Of a stretch of 64,000 bases of DNA, positions 1 to 8,619 are shown one piece after another. Position 1 is the stretch's first letter. Each line of letters begins with the position of its first letter. A program made the position numbers and the translations under genes. The stretch comes from an uncultured Lachnospiraceae bacterium (GTDB lineage: Bacteria > Bacillota > Clostridia > Lachnospirales > Lachnospiraceae), in assembly GCA_905201915.1 (NCBI GenBank), contig CAJKQE010000004.1, positions 12,132 to 76,131 on the forward strand, read 5' to 3'. The notes below the pieces were generated by a model. The model was not told the origin of the DNA and ran no database searches. It saw only the letters and a program-made list of their open reading frames with translations.

Positions 1-627
1 ATTGACATGTCCCGTTCCAGAAAAGTTTATGCACACTCTGCACAACCAAGAGTTCTTTTAAAAAATGGAGATCGTGTGTTTGCTGCCGGAAAAAGAGATA
101 GCTGCCAACATCTTTTCAGTATTCATCTGGTAACAGAAGATTTGGAAATTATCAAAGAATTTGATATATGTCACACAAGCTGTTATTCCAATATGGAATA
201 TGAATTGGCTACTCTTTCACAAGTCTGCGATGTCAGTTTTGACTTCTCTGACAAACGGGACACAGAATATCTGGAAAGGGTTTGTCCTTATATCACTTAT
301 GCCTTCTTCTCTGCCTCCGATTTAAGTGAAGAAGAATGTCAGGAACTTTTAAAACTGGCAGCAACCAAAGGGGCAAAAATTTGTGGTGTCACAAGGGGAG
401 CAAAAGGTTCTATGTTCTACGATGGTACAAACTTCTATACACAGGGGATTGTAAAAACAGAAGTCATTGACACCATGGGAGCCGGAGACAGCTTCATTGC
501 TGGTTTTCTTACAAATTATGGGGATACAAAAAATATGAAAGAAGCTCTTTCTTTTGCAGCTACCAAAGCAGCTGCTACATGCAAAATTCATGGTGGATTT
601 GGATACCCTCATCCAATGACAAAATAA
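1..627 (+). CDS. frlD: Fructoselysine 6-kinase-like PfkB sugar kinase, 5' end missing
   Basis: PfkB/ribokinase-family kinase, open through the left edge, so the N-terminal substrate-binding part is outside the window. The C-terminal half shows the family anion-hole and catalytic-base signature DTMGAGDSFIAGFL and an FDFSDK segment that I recognise from fructoselysine 6-kinase FrlD of E. coli. Known FrlD phosphorylates fructoselysine (a glycated lysine) before deglycase cleavage in the cytoplasm. The next gene starts on the last base of the stop codon, so the two are translationally coupled. The PfkB family call is firm; the exact substrate is inferred from recalled similarity and could be another ketosamine or sugar. 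Confidence 0.72.
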   Translation: MDMSRSRKVYAHSAQPRVLLKNGDRVFAAGKRDSCQHLFSIHLVTEDLEIIKEFDICHTSCYSNMEYELATLSQVCDVSFDFSDKRDTEYLERVCPYITYAFFSASDLSEEECQELLKLAATKGAKICGVTRGAKGSMFYDGTNFYTQGIVKTEVIDTMGAGDSFIAGFLTNYGDTKNMKEALSFAATKAAATCKIHGGFGYPHPMTK

Positions 628-1430
628 TGAGAAATATTCCAGATTATCACGTTCATTCTTCTGTGTCCCCTGACTCTCATGAAAGTTACAGCAACATTCT
701 GAATATCGCCCAAAAAAATAACCTTTCAGAATTGATGCTGACTGAACATTTTGAATTTTTTTCCGGTTCTTATAAAAGTCCAAAATTCCATGAAGAATAT
801 CTGGATAACTATTACACTGAATATTGCCTTCTAAAACAATCAAACCCTACATCTGTGCATGTAGGGTTTGGCATTGAATTCGGACAACCCCATCTTCAAC
901 CGGAAACAGCCAAAAAATTTTTAAAAAAATATCCTTTTGACTATGTTATTGGCTCCTGCCATAAAATTGACAATATAGATTTATCAATGTATAATTACAG
1001 GACAATTAATATTGACCGGCTATGTAGTACTTATTTTTCCAATCTTCTGGGAATAGTCGAAAATCATTTATGTGATTGCCTGGGACATCTTGATCTATTT
1101 AAACGATATGCGGCAAAACAAGGGATTTGCATAAATATTTCCTGCGAAAACGATTATTTACAGAAGGTGTTAGAGGCAGCAATTTCCCACGGCATTGGTA
1201 TAGAAATCAACACATCCGGAGTACGTTATGGTATTGGCTGTATGCCCTCACTTGATGTATTAAAACTCTATTCCCAACTTCATGGTGAAATTATTACCTT
1301 AGGTTCAGATGCTCATTCCGCATCTGATTTACAAAGAGATTTTGATGTTGCGCTTCAATATCTGAAAGAAGCAGGCTTCTCTTATGTTGCGCATTATCAA
1401 AACAGAACCCCAAAAATGATTAAAATATAA
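627..1430 (+). CDS. PHP-domain phosphoesterase (histidinol-phosphatase type)
   Basis: A 267-residue PHP-fold metal-dependent phosphoesterase. The N-terminal HxH motif (DYHVHSSVSPDSHES), the LTEHFEF segment, SCHKI, CLGHLDLFKRY and the C-terminal SDAH supply the usual trinuclear metal ligands. An upstream start at 579 would lie inside the kinase gene. I chose the ATG at 627, which overlaps the kinase stop (TAATG) and begins right before the PHP core. The family includes HisK-type histidinol phosphatases, but the neighbouring sugar kinase and GntR regulator argue for a role with a phosphorylated ketosamine or sugar. That role is inference. Confidence 0.75.
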   Translation: MRNIPDYHVHSSVSPDSHESYSNILNIAQKNNLSELMLTEHFEFFSGSYKSPKFHEEYLDNYYTEYCLLKQSNPTSVHVGFGIEFGQPHLQPETAKKFLKKYPFDYVIGSCHKIDNIDLSMYNYRTINIDRLCSTYFSNLLGIVENHLCDCLGHLDLFKRYAAKQGICINISCENDYLQKVLEAAISHGIGIEINTSGVRYGIGCMPSLDVLKLYSQLHGEIITLGSDAHSASDLQRDFDVALQYLKEAGFSYVAHYQNRTPKMIKI

Positions 1431-1454
1431 GATAACTGGAGATTAAAAATAGAT

Positions 1455-2237
1455 ATGTTAGAACAAAATATAATCAAGCCACTATACCAACAGCTTATAG
1501 ATGCTATTATAGAGAACATCAAAAATGGCACTTATAAGGCCGGTGATAAACTGCCTACAGAAACAGAACTGGAAGCTACATATAATGTCAGCCGTATCAC
1601 TGTCAGACGAGCTGTGAAAGAACTTTGTGACAAAAATATTTTGGAAAAAAAACAGGGAAAAGGTACTTTTGTTCTGGGTCCTTCCTTACGCATCAGATTA
1701 AATGACATCGGTGGTTTTCATGAAGCAATAGAAGAAAGAAACCAGAATTCATTCTCTGAATTGCTTTCCCTTCAGTGCAAAAAAACTTCTGATGAGTTCA
1801 GCGAATATCTGAACATTCCTAATACTTCTGATATCATTGAAATTAAACGTGTTATGGGACATGATGATACAATAATCTTTATAGATATCTGCTATCTCCC
1901 TTCTGAGCGCTATCCTGATATCCAGAAATATCTTGTCGGAAATTTTTCTATATATAAAATTTTAAAAAATATATATCATGTAAAAATGGTAAATTCCGAA
2001 AAAGTGATTAAAGTACGAAAAGCAAAAAAAGACGAGGCAACTTATCTTCACTGCGAAGAGGGTGATCCTGTATTTGACATATTTAAAATTGTATATGACG
2101 AAAATGACGTTCCTGTTCATGTTTCTATCAGCATTTTAAATGGGGCAACTACCTCATATATAATCTCCTCAAATAATAAAGAGCAATTAAAAATCAAAAA
2201 TCCAATTAATAAAAAAACTCATATTCTAACACAATAA
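1455..2237 (+). CDS. GntR/HutC-family transcriptional regulator (FrlR-like)
   Basis: A 260-residue repressor. Residues about 8-75 are a GntR winged helix (PLYQQLIDAI, GDKLPTETELEATYNVSRITVRRA, KKQGKGTFV). The rest is a UTRA ligand-binding domain of the HutC subfamily. It lies 24 bp after the PHP gene in the same direction, so it probably closes the operon and senses its sugar or phosphosugar. By context it could be the fructoselysine regulator FrlR. HutC proteins commonly repress their own operon, but the operon promoter is outside the window. Confidence 0.85.
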   Translation: MLEQNIIKPLYQQLIDAIIENIKNGTYKAGDKLPTETELEATYNVSRITVRRAVKELCDKNILEKKQGKGTFVLGPSLRIRLNDIGGFHEAIEERNQNSFSELLSLQCKKTSDEFSEYLNIPNTSDIIEIKRVMGHDDTIIFIDICYLPSERYPDIQKYLVGNFSIYKILKNIYHVKMVNSEKVIKVRKAKKDEATYLHCEEGDPVFDIFKIVYDENDVPVHVSISILNGATTSYIISSNNKEQLKIKNPINKKTHILTQ

Positions 2238-2253
2238 AATAGAATTAGAAATC

Positions 2254-2289
2254 TATAGGAGCTGATATTTTTTATTATCAGCTCCTATA
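2254..2289 (+). terminator. Hairpin after the GntR gene
   Basis: A perfect 14-bp inverted repeat (TATAGGAGCTGATA and its complement) with a T-rich loop, 16 bp after the regulator stop. No T tract follows the stem, so intrinsic termination is likely but not certain. It may act in both directions. Confidence 0.55.
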
Positions 2290-2369
2290 CTATTACTAAA
2301 ATTCCTACTGTACTGCCCTTTATGGGAAAATACCTAAAATCAGCCCCATAAAACTTTGCTGCCAGCTGT

Positions 2370-2477
2370 TGATTTTTCTTTTAATTTCCGGCAAAAAATT
2401 CCGCTTATGCCAGGCATGTGAAAAGGATAAAAATCCATTTGGCTATATTCATGCAATGCCTCATCTAAGTATTTCAT
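2370..2477 (-). pseudogene. Remnant of an Orn/Lys/Arg decarboxylase-type gene, N-terminus only
   Basis: On the minus strand an ATG at 2477, preceded by AAGGGA, opens MKYLDEALHEYSQMDFYPFHMPG. This is the characteristic N-terminus of the aspartate-aminotransferase-fold ornithine/lysine/arginine decarboxylases, normally continuing HKRN. Here one base is missing near 2410: adding a C restores HKRNFLPEI, whereas the actual frame goes to ISGIFCRKL and stops. After FLPEI no further homology is visible. It is a dead fragment of about 35 codons. The identification rests on this short but distinctive motif. Confidence 0.6.
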
Positions 2478-2531
2478 ATATATTTCCCTTCTTGTACTTA
2501 TTTTCCGCAATCCATTCTTTACAGACCTTAC

Positions 2532-2699
2532 TTAGAGAATTTCATATACTGCGTTTTTCCTCTTATTGCTGTAATCACCGGTAAATCTTATTTTAGTACT
2601 ATACTCTGCCTCAACTAATTCAAAAGACTTCTTACCAAATTGACCTGCAACTCCATTAGGCAGATTCCATTCTTCCCCAAAAATATCGTATGCGCCTTG
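2532..2699 (-). pseudogene. Truncated gene tail, unidentified
   Basis: An open minus-strand frame of about 55 codons (QGAYDIFGEEWNLPNGVAG..., ending KNAVYEIL and TAA at 2532) lies just upstream of the decarboxylase remnant. Its composition looks protein-like, and its upstream end coincides with the start of the IS110 remnant. It therefore looks like the 3' end of a gene cut by the insertion. I do not recognise the family. Confidence 0.35.
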
Positions 2700-3283
2700 T
2701 TCGCGCACATATGGATTATATCACATCTACAATAAATGATATAGACACTATGCTTGATTCTTTGGTTGTACCTTATGAAAATGCTATCCAGTTACTGTGT
2801 ACCATTCCGGGTGTTAACCGTAACAGTGTAATCACTGTTATCTCCGAAATTGGTATTGATATGGCTCCGTTTTCCACTTCTAAACGCTTATGCTGTTGGG
2901 CGGGATTAACTCCCGGCAACAATGAATCCGCTGGTAAAAAGAAATCTGTCAGAATAACACGTGCCGGTGTCTACCTCAAACCTGCATTGGTACAAGTTAC
3001 CCATGCAGCTGTGAAGTCTGCCAATTCTCCTTATTACAAGCAAAAATATGAGCGGATTATGAAACGCCGTGGTAAAAAACGTGCCATCATTGCTATCGCC
3101 CGGATGATTCTTACTGCCATCTACCAAATGCTGTCTACCGGTGAGGCATGGAATCCGAGCGATTTATATAAGATTGATATGCCAGAACCTCTAAGAGAAA
3201 AACAGAAGGAAAAGGCTATCAAACAGGCTAAGAAACTGCTTATCAACGAAGGGATAGTTTCCGAATCGCAATTAGTTTCTTAA
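2690..3283 (+). pseudogene. IS110-family transposase, C-terminal remnant
   Basis: About 195 residues carrying the IS110/IS1111 Transposase_20 domain: LLCTIPGVNRNSVITVISEIG, then CCWAGLTPGNNESAGKKK, then KKRAIIAIARMILTAIYQML. The N-terminal DEDD catalytic domain of this family (usual total about 400 residues) is absent, so the protein cannot be an active DEDD transposase. The ATG at 2690 is arbitrary; the homology may begin nearer 2700. IS110 elements lack terminal inverted repeats, so the right end (after 3283) cannot be placed. Confidence 0.85.
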
Positions 3284-3412
3284 CACTTTATTTCAATACA
3301 TTTTTTCAAAGGCTGCCATAAAACAGCTTGTTAAAGTGCGCCATTTATTGGCTGTCCTCTAGTTTCTTTCACAGTACTCCCTATAAAAACCTTTTCTATT
3401 TTTTCACTCACC

Positions 3413-4102
3413 TTACACTTTAAACCGATATCCTACACCCCAAATAGTTTCAATATATTGAGGTTTCGCTGTATTAAATTCAATCTTTTCACGAATTTTT
3501 TTAATGTGCACAGTAACAGTTGCAATATCTCCAATAGACTCCATTGCCCAGATTTCTTTAAACAGCTCGTCCTTAGTAAACACTCTGTTTGGATTTTGTG
3601 CTAAAAAGGTAAGAAGATCAAATTCTTTCGTGGTAAAGTTCTTTTCTTCACCATTTACCCATACACGTCTTGCTGTTTTATCAATTTTCAGTCCACGAAT
3701 TTCAATAATATCATTTTCCTGAATTCCTGTTCCAATCAGTCGTTCATATCTGGCAAGGTGGGCTTTTACTCTGGCTACCAGTTCACTGGGGCTAAAAGGT
3801 TTTGTCATGTAGTCATCTGCGCCCAGACCAAGACCTCTGATTTTATCAATATCATCTTTTTTAGCAGAAACCATAATAATCGGTGTATTTTTCTGGTTAC
3901 GGATTTCTCTGCATATTTCAAAGCCATCTACTTCCGGAAGCATTAAATCTAAAATAAATAAATCATAATCTTCCTCCAAGGCTCTTTTTAGTCCTACATC
4001 GCCTCTATTTTCAATTTCTACTTCAAAGCCGCTTAATTCCAGATAATCTTTCTCTAAATCTGCAATCGCTTCTTCATCTTCTATAATTAAAATCTTACTC
4101 AT
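3413..4102 (-). CDS. OmpR-family response regulator
   Basis: A 229-residue regulator. The receiver domain has phosphoacceptor Asp52 in LFILDLMLPEVDG, acidic pocket EDE at 8-10 and the conserved Lys in MVSAKKD. The C-terminal winged helix ends in the typical TVTVHIKKIREKIE and IWGVGYRFKV. The start has a strong AGGAGGT site 9 bp upstream (4111-4117) and overlaps the kinase stop by 8 bp. The kinase gene therefore comes first and the regulator second, the less common order. The signal sensed is unknown. Confidence 0.93.
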   Translation of the reverse strand: MSKILIIEDEEAIADLEKDYLELSGFEVEIENRGDVGLKRALEEDYDLFILDLMLPEVDGFEICREIRNQKNTPIIMVSAKKDDIDKIRGLGLGADDYMTKPFSPSELVARVKAHLARYERLIGTGIQENDIIEIRGLKIDKTARRVWVNGEEKNFTTKEFDLLTFLAQNPNRVFTKDELFKEIWAMESIGDIATVTVHIKKIREKIEFNTAKPQYIETIWGVGYRFKV

Positions 4103-5591
4103 TTACCGGTACCTCCTGATATTTTCTCAGAACAAAATACATAACTGTTCCAATGTTCTCCTTGCTTGTTGCCCAGACTTTACCTCCGTGATCCTCCATA
4201 ATTTTCTTAACAATAGAAAGACCAATTCCGCTTCCTCCCTTGGACGAATTTCTGGAAGCATCTGTCCTGTAAAATCTGTCAAATATATTAGGCAAATCTT
4301 TTGCCGATATTCCTTTTCCGTTATCTTCAATTTCTACTTGAATAAAATCTCCTACGTCTTTTACTCGAAGATTAATGCGTTTCTGTTTTCCTTCTCCTGT
4401 ATATTTTAGAGAATTACTTACAATATTATTTACAACACGCTTAATCTGCTCTGCATCTGCAATTACCATAACCTCCGGTTCTACATAATTAGAATAAGAA
4501 AACTCCACATTCTTGGAACTAAGTTCCACATTTAAATCTTCCGCACAATCATCAAAAAACTCCGTTACATAAATTTTATTAAACGTATATGGAATTTTAT
4601 TTGTATCCATTTTAGAATAAAACGTCAACTCATTAATTAATCTGTCCATTTCATTGGCTTTATTATAGACAGTCTTAATATAGCGTTCCATTTTCTCCGG
4701 TGTATTAGCAACCCCATCCATAATTCCTTCCACATAGCCTTTTACTGCTGTAATCGGTGTCTTTAAATCATGGGAAATATTACTGATAAGTTCCTTGCTC
4801 TCTCGGTCAAAAGCAACTTTTTCCTCTGCATTTTCCTTCAAACGGCGGCGCATATCTTCAAAATCCTGACATAAATCAGCAATTTCGCTGACACCTTCTG
4901 TAGATACAGAGAAATTCAAGTCCCCCTCCTTAATCCTTCTGGTAGCTGTTCGAAGTCTGTCAAGAGGAGCAATCACACCTCTGTAAATCCACCATGTAAG
5001 CCCTAAAGCAGTAGCCGCCAAAATTACAATTACTGTCACCAGCATATTTTTGAAAAGTTCTCTTAACTGAGGAAGTGTCTCAAAAATATTGGAAATAATA
5101 AAAGCACTTCCATCCTTTACTGTATCCGTTTGAAAACTAACCTGCTTTACAAGTGCCTGAACCCTGCCGCCCATATAAACACTGTCGCTGCTTCCCGAAT
5201 TAAAATTCTCATACCGTTCCAAACGTTTTACTACTTCTGCCGGATAAGTCTCACATCCATAATAAGTTACTCTTTTTCCTTCTTTGACTAACAAATACGA
5301 ATGCATTTCCTGAAGTTCCTTATTCATTTCATCCAAATAAACAATGTCCTCAAATTTATATGGTTCTTCCTCTGCCACCTTTTGCATTACTTCTGCCTGT
5401 TCATTGCTAAGGTGATTTACAATCTCCGCTGTATTGGAAAGACTTTTATATGTGGGATCTTCTATTCCGTACTGTTCTTCTATGACGCCGAACTGATATT
5501 CCGAAAATGCCCAGAAAGCCAGTCCCGTAAAAAGCAAGGGCTCCAAAACAATAATAAAAAAAGAAATAATAATTCTGGTTTTAAGTTTCAT
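4095..5591 (-). CDS. Sensor histidine kinase, partner of the 3413-4102 regulator
   Basis: A 498-residue membrane kinase. It has TM1 at about 7-29, an extracytoplasmic sensor of about 150 residues, TM2 at about 183-203, HAMP, and HisKA with His274 (ISNISHDLKTPITAVKGY). The HATPase has N box NNIVSNSLKYT, DNGKGIS and a GxGxG-type lid (GGSGIGLSIV). I chose the ATG at 5591 because an AGAGAGG ribosome site precedes it; the longer frame from 5633 adds a charged stretch before TM1. The pair resembles VanS/PhoR-type envelope sensors. No obvious target gene is adjacent. Confidence 0.92.
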   Translation of the reverse strand: MKLKTRIIISFFIIVLEPLLFTGLAFWAFSEYQFGVIEEQYGIEDPTYKSLSNTAEIVNHLSNEQAEVMQKVAEEEPYKFEDIVYLDEMNKELQEMHSYLLVKEGKRVTYYGCETYPAEVVKRLERYENFNSGSSDSVYMGGRVQALVKQVSFQTDTVKDGSAFIISNIFETLPQLRELFKNMLVTVIVILAATALGLTWWIYRGVIAPLDRLRTATRRIKEGDLNFSVSTEGVSEIADLCQDFEDMRRRLKENAEEKVAFDRESKELISNISHDLKTPITAVKGYVEGIMDGVANTPEKMERYIKTVYNKANEMDRLINELTFYSKMDTNKIPYTFNKIYVTEFFDDCAEDLNVELSSKNVEFSYSNYVEPEVMVIADAEQIKRVVNNIVSNSLKYTGEGKQKRINLRVKDVGDFIQVEIEDNGKGISAKDLPNIFDRFYRTDASRNSSKGGSGIGLSIVKKIMEDHGGKVWATSKENIGTVMYFVLRKYQEVPVNE

Positions 5592-5703
5592 AATCACTGC
5601 CTCTCTACCCAGTTTTTCTATATTGTACCACACTTTTTCTCTTTTTCCCCTAAATAATCTGGAATTAAATCTAAACTTTCTATAAAAAACCTTCGAAAAT
5701 ACT

Positions 5704-5732
5704 TTGACTTTCCTGAAAACTCCACCTAAAAT
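5704..5732 (+). promoter_or_regulatory. Sigma-A promoter for the AAA ATPase gene
   Basis: TTGACT at 5704-5709 and TAAAAT at 5727-5732 are separated by 17 bp, and sit about 40 bp upstream of the ATPase start. Confidence 0.65.
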
Positions 5733-5770
5733 AAAATTAAATCTTATTTTACAAAATCCAAGGAGATATT

Positions 5771-7159
5771 ATGTTTTTAGACAAAGGGAATATACTTTCC
5801 AATTTCAACCACTTATTTGATACAAAAAATTCCTGCTATACGTCTTTATATTCCCATCCAGGTATGGGAAAAACCAGACTCATTCAGGAACTTTCCAAAA
5901 GCAGAAAAACTTTATATTTTAAAGCTGCTCCTTCATCTTTTGAAGAAAATGTCCGTATGTTAAAAGCATTATGTACACGACAATTCCACAAAGAATTTCA
6001 ACAAGCAAAAAAGCTGACTGATATTTTCAAATTACTGGCAAAACACTCTGAACAAGAACCATTGTTAATAATTTTTGATGATTTTCCACATCTTGCTGCC
6101 GGAAACAGAAGGATTTCCACATTAATTGCTTCCTTCTTCAATCGTATAAGCAGCGATGCAAATTTATTTCTAATTTTATGTAAGCCCGCTTCCGCCTATG
6201 AAAAAGAATGTACAAAAGAAAAACATACTTTCCTTTTAAGACCATTTCGCTTTTTTGAAATGCGGATGCTTTATCCTGAAATGACTTTAGAAGAGCAGAT
6301 ACTACTATACAGTATTACAGGAGGAGTTCCTGCTTATTTGCAATATTTTAACCCTAAAGTATCTGTGCGAGACAATATTTATCAGCTTTTCTTTCAAGAA
6401 GATGGAATTTTTTACCGCTTTGTACCTTCCAGAACAAAGGAATACTATTCTGCTTCTTCTGTTATGCGCTCTATTCTCCTTTCTATGGGACAGGAGGATA
6501 AGAAACTGCAGGAAATTTGCGACTATACAGAGCTTACTCCCAGCGCCGCCAGCAGTCTGCTTCTTTCCCTGTCTTCACATAACTTAGCAGAACGAATAGT
6601 CCCTGTAACAGAAGATCAGAGCAGTCGCCGTGCTGTTTATTTTATTTCAGATGGTATTTTTCGATTTTGGTACACTTATGTCTTTCCTTATCAGTCAGAA
6701 ATTGAATTTGGACAGGGAGAAGCTATTTTTAACACCTTTGTATTACCCGCTTTAGATACCTATACAAGAAATACTTTTGAAACTATCTGTAAAGAATTTC
6801 TGGTTTTAACAGATGAAATGGGCACATCCCCTTTCCCTATGAAAAATGTAGGTAAATGGTGGGGACAACACCCTACAAAAAAGCGTACAGAATCAATTCC
6901 CATTGCAGCCTATAACAATAACAAAATTTTACTGGGAACTTGTTTTTGGACAGACGAATGGATTGATATTGACGCACTTTACAAACTGCAAAAACATTCT
7001 TCTCTTTTTCCGGATATGGAAGAATGGTATTATCTATTTTCTAAATCAGACTTTGTAAGTGGTTTTGAGGTGATTTCCGGAAATCATGTACATGTCTTTA
7101 GCTTAGAACAAATGTGCAATATTGCTGATAAATATCTAGTTACATACTGCAAAAATTAG
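5771..7159 (+). CDS. Archaeal-type AAA ATPase with DUF234-like C-terminus
   Basis: A 462-residue protein of the family often called archaeal ATPase (PF01637) plus DUF234. The P-loop is SHPGMGKT near residue 30 and Walker B is LLIIFDDFPHL near residue 100. A winged-helix segment follows (YTELTPSAASSLLLSL). The C-terminal part (FRFWYTYVFP, then KVGKWWG and ILLGTCFW) resembles the degenerate nuclease-like DUF234 fold. A clear promoter and AAGGAG site precede it. The family is found across gut Firmicutes and Bacteroidetes, and its role is not established. A small Xre gene follows in the same direction. Confidence 0.8.
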   Translation: MFLDKGNILSNFNHLFDTKNSCYTSLYSHPGMGKTRLIQELSKSRKTLYFKAAPSSFEENVRMLKALCTRQFHKEFQQAKKLTDIFKLLAKHSEQEPLLIIFDDFPHLAAGNRRISTLIASFFNRISSDANLFLILCKPASAYEKECTKEKHTFLLRPFRFFEMRMLYPEMTLEEQILLYSITGGVPAYLQYFNPKVSVRDNIYQLFFQEDGIFYRFVPSRTKEYYSASSVMRSILLSMGQEDKKLQEICDYTELTPSAASSLLLSLSSHNLAERIVPVTEDQSSRRAVYFISDGIFRFWYTYVFPYQSEIEFGQGEAIFNTFVLPALDTYTRNTFETICKEFLVLTDEMGTSPFPMKNVGKWWGQHPTKKRTESIPIAAYNNNKILLGTCFWTDEWIDIDALYKLQKHSSLFPDMEEWYYLFSKSDFVSGFEVISGNHVHVFSLEQMCNIADKYLVTYCKN

Positions 7160-7285
7160 TTATTATACGTCTTTTTACAACACACACCTATATTTTGCAG
7201 CTTCATACTTTATTTTTGCATATTTTAAGTTTGTTTTTATCCATTTATGGCAATGCTATATTTAGCAAAAAGGAGATTTGCCTTT

Positions 7286-7519
7286 ATGGACGAGAAAAGA
7301 ACAAGACAATTTCGTGAATTAGGACTGACCATATCTTATTATCGGAAATTAAAAGGATTAACACAAACTCAGCTTGCAGAAAGTGTAGGACTTAGCAGAA
7401 CACATATTAGTAATATCGAAGCACCGAGAGTAAAAACTTCTATTTCTCTTGATAGTCTCTTTGATATTGCAGATGTATTGGAAGTACCTGTTCGAGATTT
7501 ATTTGATTTTAAATGCTAG
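7286..7519 (+). CDS. Xre-family HTH regulator
   Basis: A 77-residue Cro/C1-type HTH protein (YYRKLKGLTQTQLAESVGLSRTHISNIEAP). It is one domain with no ligand module. I chose the ATG at 7286, which has an AAAGGAG site 10 bp upstream; the frame extends to 7247 without a usable site. It lies 126 bp after the AAA ATPase gene and probably forms a unit with it or represses locally. Target unknown. Confidence 0.85.
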   Translation: MDEKRTRQFRELGLTISYYRKLKGLTQTQLAESVGLSRTHISNIEAPRVKTSISLDSLFDIADVLEVPVRDLFDFKC

Positions 7520-7546
7520 TACAACAAAATTAGTTTTCGCTGCACT

Positions 7547-7582
7547 AAAAAGGGGAAATGCTTATGCAAATCCCCTTTTTTT
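7547..7582. terminator. Bidirectional terminator between convergent genes
   Basis: AAAAAGGGGA and TCCCCTTTTT arms give T runs on both strands, between the Xre gene (+) and the dipeptidase gene (-). Confidence 0.8.
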
Positions 7583-8578
7583 CTATAGATTTTCTTTTAA
7601 AAATCTCTTTACATTTTTGAAAAATACCTTCTCAATCTGACTATACGGAATACCTTCTTTTTCCATTGCTTCTGCCAAAAACGGAAGACCTTCTGCATTT
7701 TTCATTTCCGGCGGCACTTCTTCAATCCCATCAAAATCACTGCCCAGTCCCAGACATTCCTCACCGCCTACATGAATAATATATTTTATCTGTCTGACAA
7801 GTTCAGATAAAAGTGCACCTTCTTCATTTGGCTTCCAATGTTCTCTTACAAAAGAAACACAAAAATTCAGTCCCATAACACCGCCTTTTTCAGCTAAAAT
7901 TCGTATCATATCATCTGTTAAATTTCGAGCTGCATTAGGTGCAATGCTTCTTGCATTGGAATGAGATGCCAAAAAAGGACGTTTTGCATACTTTGCCACA
8001 TCATAAAACCCTCCATCTGAAAGATGCGAAACATCAGGAATAATACCAAGTTCTTCCATCTCCTCCAGCATTTCAAATCCTTTTTCTTTCAAACCTGCTG
8101 TTTCTCCCACACTCCATACTTTCTGTTCCAAAGGATTATAAAAACGATTAGGATATCCTAAATCATTCTCATAATTCCATGTAAAAGTTGCCATACGCAC
8201 CCCTTGCTCATAAAATTTATACAACATCCCCGGCTCTTGCTCATAAATAGCTCCTTCCTCCAAAGATAAAAGTGCAGAAATCTTTCCGTTTTTCTCATTT
8301 TCTTCTATATCTTTATATGTGAAAACCTGTGCAATCTCTTGACTGTTTTTCTTAATCTCCTTCTGAAACAACATTAACATTTCCTGTGCTGTCTGAAAAC
8401 TGTCTTTCTGCGCCTCCTTATCTACAAAAAGTGCAAATGTCTGAAGCCCATAATCTCCTTTTTTCATCTTTTCTATATCTAAATGCAAGTTATTCTCTCT
8501 AAGCTCTAGCCTTTCATTACACTTTCTTTTTTCATAAATAGCGCTGATTGTATCACAATGCATATCAAAAACTTTCAT
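7583..8578 (-). CDS. Membrane-dipeptidase family (peptidase M19) enzyme
   Basis: A 331-residue renal-dipeptidase-type zinc enzyme. It shows the first metal site HCD (FDMHCDTISA), bridging Glu in SLEEGA, His ligands in PDVSHLSDGGF and HSNARSIAPNARNL-type segments, and the terminal DFDG. M19 enzymes cleave dipeptides, including those with D-residues at P1'. I chose the ATG at 8578, with an AGAGGG site upstream. It is third in an operon after a Ser/Thr kinase and a giant Ig-like protein, 41 bp downstream of the latter. There is no signal peptide, so it is cytoplasmic. Confidence 0.9.
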   Translation of the reverse strand: MKVFDMHCDTISAIYEKRKCNERLELRENNLHLDIEKMKKGDYGLQTFALFVDKEAQKDSFQTAQEMLMLFQKEIKKNSQEIAQVFTYKDIEENEKNGKISALLSLEEGAIYEQEPGMLYKFYEQGVRMATFTWNYENDLGYPNRFYNPLEQKVWSVGETAGLKEKGFEMLEEMEELGIIPDVSHLSDGGFYDVAKYAKRPFLASHSNARSIAPNAARNLTDDMIRILAEKGGVMGLNFCVSFVREHWKPNEEGALLSELVRQIKYIIHVGGEECLGLGSDFDGIEEVPPEMKNAEGLPFLAEAMEKEGIPYSQIEKVFFKNVKRFLKENL

Positions 8579-8619
8579 TTGTTTTCCCTCTTTCTGCCTA
8601 TATTCTATTTTAGTATAAA

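Noticed and set aside
2369..2584. Plus-strand 71-residue open frame
   Set aside because: Its complement encodes the recognisable YPFHMPG decarboxylase remnant. The plus frame has no ribosome site or homology.
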